From positions 1 to 5,182 of the forward strand of contig JAIXSD010000277.1 of NCBI GenBank assembly GCA_027484885.1: DNA of 5,182 nt. The letters are read 5' to 3'. The stretch is from Rubrivivax sp. GTDB taxonomy: Bacteria > Pseudomonadota > Gammaproteobacteria > Burkholderiales > Burkholderiaceae_C. A program made the position numbers and the translations under genes. Position 1 is the first letter of the stretch; every line of letters starts with the position of its first letter. Below are positions 1-5,182 of this stretch, piece by piece. The notes below the pieces were generated by a model. That model had not been told where the DNA came from and did no database searches. It saw only the letters and a program-made list of their open reading frames with translations.

Positions 1-363
1 CCGGTGACGCGCACCTTCCAGATCAAGGCCGATGCCGGCAAGCTCGATGCCCGCATCGGCCAGACCGCGGCCGTGCTGCTGAGCTCGCCGCGGGTGGCTG
101 AGGTGATCAAGCTGCCGCTGTCGGCGGTCTTGCAGACCCAGGGCCAGACCTCGGTCTGGGTGCTGGAGCCGGGCTCGATGACGGTCAAGCAGCAGCCGGT
201 GCAGGTGGGCGGCGCCGACGGCAATGAGGTGGTGGTGGCCGCTGGCCTGAAACCGGGCCAGGAGGTGGTGGTGGCCGGTGTGCATGTGCTCAAGGGCGGC
301 CAGAAGGTCAAACGCTACGAGCAGGCACTGCCTGCCGCAGCATCTGCCGCGGCTTCGCGCTGA
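1..363 (+). CDS. RND efflux periplasmic adaptor (membrane fusion protein), C-terminal part
   Basis: This is the last 120 codons of a periplasmic adaptor of the HlyD/AcrA-like membrane fusion family; the reading frame is open at the left edge and stops with TGA at 361-363. Such proteins are anchored in the inner membrane and link an RND pump to an outer-membrane channel. The visible part fits the end of the beta-barrel and the membrane-proximal domain: a 'GQTAAVLL' strand, the 'LPLSAVLQ' segment typical of the barrel exit, 'SVWVLEPG', and two similar strands carrying EVVVA ahead of 'GVHVLKGGQKV'. The protein ends in an Ala-rich tail (ALPAAASAAASR). The signal or lipoprotein peptide, hairpin and lipoyl domain lie outside the window. 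The GTG at position 4 is not the true start, because the similarity to the family continues to the very edge. The RND permease gene starts 15 bases downstream, so the two are surely co-transcribed. Family assignment is firm; the substrate is unknown. Confidence 0.9.
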   Translation, partial: PVTRTFQIKADAGKLDARIGQTAAVLLSSPRVAEVIKLPLSAVLQTQGQTSVWVLEPGSMTVKQQPVQVGGADGNEVVVAAGLKPGQEVVVAGVHVLKGGQKVKRYEQALPAAASAAASR

Positions 364-366
364 CCC

Positions 367-370
367 GGAG
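367..370 (+). promoter_or_regulatory. Ribosome binding site of the RND permease gene
   Basis: GGAG lies 8 bases before the ATG at 379, a good Shine-Dalgarno match at normal spacing. It sits in the 15-base gap after the adaptor stop. It supports the ATG at 379 over the in-frame ATG at 433 (Met19), which has no purine-rich site at suitable spacing. Confidence 0.7.
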
Positions 371-378
371 CACGCTGC

Positions 379-3300
379 ATGAGCCTTCACGAGCCCCACG
401 CGCCCGCGGCTGCCGGCCGCCATTCTTTCAATATGTCACGCTGGGCGCTGGAGCACCCGGCGCTGACCCGCTACCTGATGATCGTGCTCATGGTCATGGG
501 CTTTGCCGCCTATTTCCAGCTGGGCCAGGATGAAGACCCGCCCTTCACCTTCCGGGTGATGGTGGTGCAGGCCTTCTGGCCGGGCGCCACCGCCCAGCAG
601 ATGGCCGAGCAGGTCACCGACAAGATCGAAAAGACCCTGCAGGAAGTGCCGCTGGGCGACAAGATCCTCAGCAGCACCAAGCCCGGTGAATCGCTGACGG
701 TGTTCCAGCTCAAGGACGATTCGGCCGCCAAGGATGTGCCCGAGGTCTGGTACCAGGTGCGCAAGCGCCTGGGCGATATGAAGGGCACCCTGCCGCAAGG
801 CGTGTACGGGCCTTTCTTCAACGACGAGTTTGGCGATGTCTACGGCTCCATCTTTGCGCTCTCGGCCGATGGCTTCTCGCCGGAGGAGTTGCGCGAGCAT
901 GCCGAGCGGGTGCGCTCGCAGCTGCTGCGCGTGCCCGATGTGACCAAGGTCGAGACCTTTGGCGCGCAGCCGGAAAAGGTCTTCATCGAGGTCTCGCAAA
1001 AGCGCCTGGCCAATCTGGGCCTGGACTTTGGTCAGGTGATCAACCAGCTGGGTGCGCAGAACGCGGTCGAGGGCGGGGGCGTGCTCAATGCCGGTGTCGG
1101 CAATTTGCAGATCCGCATCGGCGGCCAGTTCAACTCGGTGGAGGCGCTCAAGGACTTCGCCATCCGCGCCATCAACCCGGTGACCGGCCAGGCCAGCAAT
1201 TTGCGCCTGTCGGACATCGCCGAGGTGCGCCGCGGCTATGCCGACCCACCGGCTGTGATGGTGCGCCATCAGGGCAAGGACGTGATCGCGCTGGGCGTGT
1301 CCATGGGCAAGGGCGGTGACATCATCGCCATGGGCAAGGCCTTGCAAAAGGCCACGGCCGCCATCCGCAAAACCCTGCCGGCCGGCATCGAGCTGGTGCA
1401 GGTGCAGGACCAGCCGCAGGCGGTGACCCGCTCGGTCAACGAGTTTGTGCAGGTGCTGCTGGAGGCTGTGGTGATCGTGCTGGCCGTCAGCTTTATCGCT
1501 CTGGGCCTGCACACCCGGCCGCTGCGCGTGGACATCTGGCCGGGCCTGGTGGTGGCGATCACCATCCCGCTGGTGCTGGCCATCACGTTTGTGACCATGT
1601 TTTACTGGAGCGTGGGCCTGCACAAGATCTCGCTGGGCTCGCTCATCATCGCCCTGGGCTTGTTGGTGGACGATGCCATCATTGCCGTCGAGATGATGGT
1701 GCGCAAGCTGGAGGAGGGCTACGACAAGATGTACGCCGCCACCTTCGCCTACGACGCCACGGCCATGCCCATGCTGACCGGCACGCTGATCACGGCGGTG
1801 GGCTTTCTGCCCATCGGCCTGGCCAAGTCGGTGACGGGCGAGTACACCTTTGCCATCTTCGCCGTCACTGCGGCGGCGCTGATGATTTCCTGGTTTGTGT
1901 CGGTCTACTTCGTGCCCTATCTGGGCGCGCTGCTGCTGCATACCCACCCGGCCAAGGAGGGGCAGGCGCATGAGATGTTCGACACGCCCTTCTACAGCCG
2001 CTTCCGCACGGCCGTGGGTTGGTGCGTGCAGCACCGCTGGCTGACGATTGGCGCCACCGTGCTGGTGTTTGCCCTCGGCCTGCTGGGCATGACCCGGGTT
2101 CAGCAGCAGTTCTTCCCGGATTCCAGCCGCCCTGAAATCCTGGTCGACATGACCTTGCCCGAGGGCTCCACCATCCAGCAAAGCCGCGCCGTGGCCGAGC
2201 GCTTCGAGGCGCGCATGCTGAAGGAAGAGGGCGTCTCGACCGTCAGCACCTGGATCGGTTCGGGCGTGCCGCGCTTCTACCTGCCCATGGACGTGGTCTT
2301 CCCCGATCCGGCAGTCAGCCAGGCCATCGTCCTGCCCAAGGGCATGAAGGAGCGCGAGGCCTTGCGCAAGCGCCTGCCCGAGCTGCTGGCGGCTGAGTTC
2401 CCCGAGGTGCGTGCCCGCGTCAAGCTGCTGCCCAACGGGCCGCCGGTGGCGTATCCGGTGCAGTTCCGCGTCTCGGGTGAGAAGGTCGAGCAGGTGCGCT
2501 ACTGGGCCGATCAGGCCAAGGAAATCGTCCGCGCCAACCCGCATATGCGCGGCGTCAACGACAACTGGCGCGAATCGATCAAGGTGCTCAAGCTCGATGT
2601 CGACCAGGACAAGGCGCGCGCGCTCGGTGTCACCAGCCAGAGCCTGGCTCAGGCCTCGCGCACCATGTTCTCCGGCACCACCATCGGCCAGTACCGCGAG
2701 GGCGACAAGCTGGTGGACATCGTGCTGCGCCCGCCGCAGGAAGAGCGCAATGCCATCACCGACATCGCCAATGCCTATGTCATGACCGGCACCGGCCGCT
2801 CGGTGCCGCTGACGCAAATCGCCAAGGTCGGCTTTGCCTGGGAGCCCGGTGTGCTGGCGCGCCAGGGCCGCAGCTATGCGGTGACCGTGCAGGGCGATGT
2901 GACCGAGGGCATGCAGGGCGCCACCGTCAGCGCGCAAATCTGGCCACAGCTGCAGGCGTTGCAGGCCAAGATGCCGCCGGGTTACACCATCTCGGTGGCC
3001 GGTGCGGTGGAGGAAAGCAGCAAGGGCCAGGGCTCGATTGCGGCCGGCGTGCCGGTGATGCTCTTCATCACCTTCACCCTGTTGATGCTGCAGCTGCAGA
3101 GCTTCTCGCGCTCGATGCTGGTGTTCCTGACCGGGCCGTTGGGCATTGCTGGCGTGGCAGCGGCGCTGCTGATCCTGGACAAGCCGTTTGGTTTCGTGGC
3201 TCTGCTCGGTGTGATCGCGCTGATGGGCATGATCATGCGCAACTCGGTCATCTTGATCGACCAGATCGAGCAGGACCGGGCGCGCGGCGTGCCGGCCTGG

Positions 3301-3576
3301 AATGCCATCGTCGAGTCGGCGGTGCGGCGTTTCCGCCCCATCGTGCTGACCGCGGCGGCGGCCGTGCTGGCCATGGTGCCGCTGTCGCGCAGCGTGTTCT
3401 GGGGGCCGATGGCCGTGGCCATCATGGGCGGCCTGATCGTCGCCACCGCCCTGACCCTGCTGGCGCTGCCGGCCATGTACGCGGCCTGGTTCCGTGTGCG
3501 CCGGCCGGAAGAGGGCGCTTCGCAATTCCAGCCTGCGCAGGTCTCGCCCGAGCAGCTGCTCGAATCACGCCTGTGA
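379..3576 (+). CDS. RND efflux transporter, inner-membrane permease (HAE1 class, TriC-like)
   Basis: This is a complete 1065-residue proton-driven efflux pump subunit, the usual length for HAE1 RND permeases (AcrB is 1049). The expected topology is visible: TM1 near 29-49, a large periplasmic porter loop near 50-355, TM2-TM6 near 357-518, TM7 near 555-573, a second porter loop near 575-885, and TM8-TM12 near 890-1035. In TM4 the segment LGLLVDDAI carries the proton-relay pair Asp431-Asp432 (AcrB Asp407/408). In TM10 the AcrB Lys940 position is Arg954 in 'MRNSVILID'. The TM11 Thr in 'RPIVLT' is Thr991 (AcrB Thr978). The 'EDPPFT' motif (52-57) after TM1 resembles the TriC-like branch rather than AcrB itself. 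It is the second gene of an operon with the adaptor and would assemble as a trimer with it and an outer-membrane channel. The substrate (drug, biocide, solvent or metabolite) cannot be read from the sequence. The start at 379 is chosen for its GGAG site; Met19 is the alternative. Codon use matches the adaptor, with no sign of recent transfer. Confidence 0.95.
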   Translation: MSLHEPHAPAAAGRHSFNMSRWALEHPALTRYLMIVLMVMGFAAYFQLGQDEDPPFTFRVMVVQAFWPGATAQQMAEQVTDKIEKTLQEVPLGDKILSSTKPGESLTVFQLKDDSAAKDVPEVWYQVRKRLGDMKGTLPQGVYGPFFNDEFGDVYGSIFALSADGFSPEELREHAERVRSQLLRVPDVTKVETFGAQPEKVFIEVSQKRLANLGLDFGQVINQLGAQNAVEGGGVLNAGVGNLQIRIGGQFNSVEALKDFAIRAINPVTGQASNLRLSDIAEVRRGYADPPAVMVRHQGKDVIALGVSMGKGGDIIAMGKALQKATAAIRKTLPAGIELVQVQDQPQAVTRSVNEFVQVLLEAVVIVLAVSFIALGLHTRPLRVDIWPGLVVAITIPLVLAITFVTMFYWSVGLHKISLGSLIIALGLLVDDAIIAVEMMVRKLEEGYDKMYAATFAYDATAMPMLTGTLITAVGFLPIGLAKSVTGEYTFAIFAVTAAALMISWFVSVYFVPYLGALLLHTHPAKEGQAHEMFDTPFYSRFRTAVGWCVQHRWLTIGATVLVFALGLLGMTRVQQQFFPDSSRPEILVDMTLPEGSTIQQSRAVAERFEARMLKEEGVSTVSTWIGSGVPRFYLPMDVVFPDPAVSQAIVLPKGMKEREALRKRLPELLAAEFPEVRARVKLLPNGPPVAYPVQFRVSGEKVEQVRYWADQAKEIVRANPHMRGVNDNWRESIKVLKLDVDQDKARALGVTSQSLAQASRTMFSGTTIGQYREGDKLVDIVLRPPQEERNAITDIANAYVMTGTGRSVPLTQIAKVGFAWEPGVLARQGRSYAVTVQGDVTEGMQGATVSAQIWPQLQALQAKMPPGYTISVAGAVEESSKGQGSIAAGVPVMLFITFTLLMLQLQSFSRSMLVFLTGPLGIAGVAAALLILDKPFGFVALLGVIALMGMIMRNSVILIDQIEQDRARGVPAWNAIVESAVRRFRPIVLTAAAAVLAMVPLSRSVFWGPMAVAIMGGLIVATALTLLALPAMYAAWFRVRRPEEGASQFQPAQVSPEQLLESRL

Positions 3577-3577
3577 T

Positions 3578-3634
3578 GTGAGGGGGCGGGTGCGGCGCTC
3601 GGGCGCTGCACGCCCGCCCAGCGTGCGGCCTCAC
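3578..3634 (+). terminator. Long GC-rich stem-loop after the permease gene (possible terminator or 3' stabiliser)
   Basis: An imperfect inverted repeat begins two bases after the permease stop codon. It has three stacked stems: GTGAGG (3578-3583) with CCTCAC (3629-3634); GGGCGGG (3584-3590) with CCCGCCC (3613-3619); and TGCGGCGC (3591-3598) with GCGCTGCA (3603-3610), which includes one G-T pair and closes on a 4-base loop. A 2-base bulge (3611-3612) and a 9-base one-sided internal loop (3620-3628) interrupt it. The position suggests it ends or protects the efflux mRNA. No T-run follows directly; the nearest T-rich stretches are about 45 and 60 bases further on. It is therefore not a canonical intrinsic terminator and could act as a processing or RNA-decay barrier. 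Confidence 0.45.
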
Positions 3635-3648
3635 TCTGGGGCGCTGCA
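3601..3648 (+). repeat. 10-base direct repeat GGGCGCTGCA
   Basis: GGGCGCTGCA occurs exactly at 3601-3610 and again at 3639-3648, 38 bases apart. The first copy forms the 3' side of the inner stem of the stem-loop. The second lies just past it and could pair with the same 5' strand (3591-3598) as an alternative partner. In such GC-rich sequence a 10-base match may be chance. Confidence 0.5.
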
Positions 3649-3691
3649 GGCGGCACTCGCATCGTGGTCGACCGGGGGTTTTCCTTGGGGG

Positions 3692-3720
3692 CAATTTTTG
3701 GCCTTCCAATTGGCTACAAT
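3692..3720 (+). promoter_or_regulatory. Probable sigma-70 promoter for the tRNA-Leu and tig transcript
   Basis: TACAAT at 3715-3720 matches the -10 consensus in five of six positions and stands in the most AT-rich part of the intergenic region. Seventeen bases upstream is CAATTT (3692-3697), a poor -35 match, so the -35 assignment is weak. Transcription would start near 3727, about 75 bases before the mature tRNA. No other good promoter is visible between the permease stop and the tRNA. An 8-base palindrome CCAATTGG (3706-3713) lies in the spacer; whether a protein binds it is unknown. Confidence 0.5.
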
Positions 3721-3726
3721 CCACGG

Positions 3727-3801
3727 TTTGCCGAAATGCCACGGGCTTGCGAGGCAGGGTTCCTGAGAGGGGGCCGGGCCAAGCAGGCTTGAATCCACTT
3801 A
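3727..3801 (+). other. Predicted 5' leader of the tRNA-Leu precursor
   Basis: This stretch lies between the predicted transcription start and the first base of the mature tRNA. It would be removed by RNase P. I see only a small hairpin, CAGG (3755-3758) with CCTG (3762-3765), and no known regulatory RNA. An 18-codon open frame from ATG 3736 to TGA 3790-3792 has no ribosome binding site and is not called as a gene. The extent depends on the predicted promoter being right. Confidence 0.35.
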
Positions 3802-3888
3802 GCGCGGGTGGCGAAATTGGTAGACGCACCAGGTTTAGGTCCTGACGCCTTCACCGGCGTGCCGGTTCGAGTCCGGCCCCGCGCACCA
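3802..3888 (+). tRNA. tRNA-Leu (anticodon UAG)
   Basis: The complete cloverleaf of a class II tRNA is visible, 87 bases including an encoded CCA. The acceptor stem is GCGCGGG (3802-3808) with CCCGCGC (3878-3884), followed by discriminator A3885, the leucine identity base, and CCA at 3886-3888. The D stem is GCG (3811-3813) with CGC (3825-3827), and the D loop has GG at 3819-3820. The anticodon loop is TTTAGGT (3834-3840) with anticodon TAG at 3836-3838, which reads CUA and by wobble other CUN codons. The long variable arm pairs CGCC (3846-3849) with GGCG (3856-3859). The T stem is GCCGG (3861-3865) with CCGGC (3873-3877) around the loop TTCGAGT. The top pair of the anticodon stem is a C-A mismatch (3829 and 3845). 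The tig start codon is only 23 bases downstream. Confidence 0.98.
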
Positions 3889-3911
3889 GATAACTTTGTA
3901 CTGAGTCAAAA
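3889..3911 (+). promoter_or_regulatory. Short spacer between tRNA-Leu and tig, serving as tig 5' leader
   Basis: These 23 bases are all that separate the tRNA CCA end from the tig ATG. They are AT-rich compared with the flanks and end in an A-run next to the start codon. The best Shine-Dalgarno candidate is the weak TGAG at 3902-3905, six bases before the ATG. A stop codon in the tig frame (TAA, 3891-3893) rules out an upstream start. There is no room for a separate promoter apart from one overlapping the tRNA, so tig probably depends on read-through from the tRNA and on 3' cleavage of the tRNA precursor. Confidence 0.55.
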
Positions 3912-5182
3912 ATGGCTGTCACCGTCGAAACCCTCGAAAAGCTCGAACGCCGCATCACGCTCACGCTGGCGGCCGCTGACATCAACAGCGAAGTCGAGAA
4001 CCGTCTCAAGAAACTGGCCCGCACCGTCAAGGCCGATGGCTTCCGCCCCGGCAAGGTGCCGATGAGCGTGGTCGCTCAGCGTTATGGCTACTCCGTCCAG
4101 TACGAAGTCATGAACGACAAGCTGGGCGAGGCCTTCTCGGCCGCCGCCAACGAAGCGCAGCTGCGCGTCGCCGGCGCCCCCAAGATCGCTCAGAAGGAAG
4201 AGTCGCCCGAAGGCCAGATGGCTTTCGACGCCACCTTCGAGGTCTACCCAGAAGTCAAGCTGGGTGATCTGTCGGCCGCTGACGTCGAGCGCGTCGCCAG
4301 CGAAGTGACCGAAGAAGCGATCGACAAGACCGTCGACATCCTGCGCAAGCAGCGTCGCACCTTCGCCCAGCGCGCTGCCGCTGAAGCCGCCGCCGACGGC
4401 GACCGCGTCACCATCGATTTCGAAGGCAAGCTGGACGGCGAGCCCTTCGCTGGCGGCAAGGCTGACGGTTTCCAGTTCATCATCGGCGAAGGCCAGATGC
4501 TGGAAGCCTTCGAGAAGGCCGTGCGCGGCATGAAGGTGGGCGAGTCCAAGACTTTCCCCCTGGCCTTCCCCGAGGACTATCACGGCAAGGATGTGGCCGG
4601 CAAAGAAGCCGACTTCCTGGTGACGGTCAAGAAGATCGAAACCCAGCACCTGCCGGAAGTCAACGAAGCCTTCGCCAAGTCCCTGGGCATTGGTGAAGCC
4701 AGCGTTGAAGGCCTGCGCGCCGACATCAAGAAGAACCTCGAGCGCGAAGTGAAGTTCCGCGTGCTGGCTCGCAACAAGGGCGCCGTCATGGAAGCCCTGG
4801 TGGCCAGTGCCGAGCTCGACGTGCCCAACGCCCTGGTGGCCGGCGAAGCCGAGCGCCTGGTGGCTGCAGCGCGCGAAGACCTGAAGAAGCGTGGCGTGAA
4901 GGACGCCGACAAGGCACCGATCCCCGAAGAAATCTTCAAGCCCCAAGCCGAGCGCCGCGTGCGCCTGGGCCTGGTGGTGGCCGAGCTGGTGCGTGCCAAC
5001 AATCTGCAAGCCAAGCCCGAGCAACTGCAAGCGCACATCGAAGAGCTGGCTCAGAGCTACGAAAAGCCCGCTGAAGTGGTGCGTTGGTACCTGAGCGATC
5101 GCAACCGTCTGGCCGAAGTGGAAGCCGTGGTCGTTGAGAACAACGTCACCGACTTCGTGCTGGCCAAGGCCAAGGTCAGCGA
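3912..5182 (+). CDS. tig: Trigger factor, ribosome-associated chaperone and peptidyl-prolyl isomerase (3' end cut by window)
   Basis: Trigger factor docks at the ribosomal exit tunnel, shields nascent chains and isomerises proline bonds in the cytoplasm. The frame runs open to the window edge with 423 complete codons; the family is usually about 430-450 residues, so only the last 10-20 are missing. Three domains are visible in order: the N-terminal ribosome-binding domain (about 1-115) with the signature GFRPGKVP at 43-50; the FKBP-type isomerase domain (about 160-245) from 'DRVTIDFEG' through 'FAGGKADGF', 'FPEDYHG' and 'VTVKKIE'; and the helical SurA-like chaperone domain (from about 250) including '[13 protein letters not shown]' and '[11 protein letters not shown]'. 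In the FRK ribosome-contact motif of E. coli (44-46) the Lys is Pro here. ATG 3912 is the only plausible start, since TAA lies in frame 21 bases before it. Codon use differs from the efflux genes, with more GAA and AAG, as expected for a highly expressed gene. clpP and clpX usually follow in relatives. Confidence 0.97.
   Translation, partial: MAVTVETLEKLERRITLTLAAADINSEVENRLKKLARTVKADGFRPGKVPMSVVAQRYGYSVQYEVMNDKLGEAFSAAANEAQLRVAGAPKIAQKEESPEGQMAFDATFEVYPEVKLGDLSAADVERVASEVTEEAIDKTVDILRKQRRTFAQRAAAEAAADGDRVTIDFEGKLDGEPFAGGKADGFQFIIGEGQMLEAFEKAVRGMKVGESKTFPLAFPEDYHGKDVAGKEADFLVTVKKIETQHLPEVNEAFAKSLGIGEASVEGLRADIKKNLEREVKFRVLARNKGAVMEALVASAELDVPNALVAGEAERLVAAAREDLKKRGVKDADKAPIPEEIFKPQAERRVRLGLVVAELVRANNLQAKPEQLQAHIEELAQSYEKPAEVVRWYLSDRNRLAEVEAVVVENNVTDFVLAKAKVS

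Noticed and set aside
226..277. A 16-base exact direct repeat in the adaptor gene (226-241 and 262-277)
   Set aside because: Both copies are in the same frame and encode EVVVA in two successive beta strands typical of this adaptor domain. GC-rich codon bias on similar residues explains the match without a mobile or regulatory role.
436..3525. A 1029-codon open frame on the minus strand opposite the permease
   Set aside because: It is in exact register with the sense codons, so its stops would require sense TTA, CTA or TCA, which are nearly unused in this GC-rich gene. The translation is rich in His, Gln, Arg and Gly with no recognisable domain, and the sense strand encodes a clear RND permease.
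3736..3792. An 18-codon frame in the tRNA leader, a possible leader peptide
   Set aside because: There is no ribosome binding site, no run of regulatory codons, and no attenuator structure following it.
3802..3888. The tRNA as an integration site for a mobile element
   Set aside because: tRNA genes are common integration targets, but no integrase, no repeat of the tRNA 3' end and no change in composition is visible on either side within the window; the neighbour is the core gene tig.
3866..3894. A possible tig promoter with TTCGAG as -35 and GATAAC as -10
   Set aside because: The -35 candidate is the conserved T-loop of the tRNA, both hexamers match the consensus poorly, and the leader would be only about 11 bases. 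Sequence alone cannot exclude it, but it is weaker than the promoter upstream of the tRNA.
3851..4054. A 67-codon minus-strand frame ending in GAGLEPARR
   Set aside because: The ending is the well-known false peptide from the complement of the tRNA T-arm; the rest is antisense to tig.
3808..4065. An 85-codon plus-strand frame starting inside the tRNA
   Set aside because: Its first residues (MAKLVDAPGLG...) are the familiar false translation of a bacterial tRNA, and the rest is an out-of-frame reading of tig.
3906..5036. A 376-codon open frame on the minus strand opposite tig
   Set aside because: It arises for the same reason: it is in register with tig codons that contain no TTA, CTA or TCA. 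Its translation has low complexity and no known domain.

Overview
The window is GC-rich, strongly codon-biased chromosomal DNA, almost certainly from a betaproteobacterium of the order Burkholderiales (Comamonadaceae or the Rubrivivax/Leptothrix/Roseateles group). This assignment rests on the codon bias, the flavour of the proteins and the tRNA-Leu(UAG)/trigger factor arrangement; the genus cannot be fixed from the sequence alone. All genes lie on the + strand and there is no sign of a mobile element, CRISPR array or integrase.

Left part (1-3576): the 3' end of an RND-type efflux operon. It holds the last 120 residues of a periplasmic adaptor (membrane fusion protein), then after 15 bases a complete 1065-residue inner-membrane RND permease of the HAE1 class. 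The two would form the proton-driven pump and its periplasmic connector. No outer-membrane channel gene follows, so the channel is either upstream of the window or supplied from elsewhere in the genome.

Middle (3577-3801): a 225-base intergenic stretch. It starts two bases after the permease stop with a long GC-rich imperfect stem-loop (3578-3634), likely the end or a 3' stabiliser of the efflux mRNA. It also holds a 10-base direct repeat, a promoter-like segment with a good -10 hexamer (3715-3720), and a transcribed leader of about 75 bases.

Right part (3802-5182): a tRNA-Leu with anticodon UAG and encoded CCA, then only 23 bases later the start of tig, encoding trigger factor, the ribosome-bound chaperone and prolyl isomerase. 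tig is open at the window edge, with 423 codons visible and probably 10-20 missing. The spacing implies one transcript for the tRNA and tig, in which tRNA 3' processing would create the 5' end of the tig mRNA. In relatives tig is usually followed by clpP, clpX and lon, but none of that is visible here.

I see no clearly new biological system. The observations most worth checking are the tRNA-tig junction, the stem-loop after the permease, the Lys-to-Arg change in the permease proton relay, and the complete absence of CUA and UUA leucine codons beside a tRNA whose anticodon is complementary to CUA.
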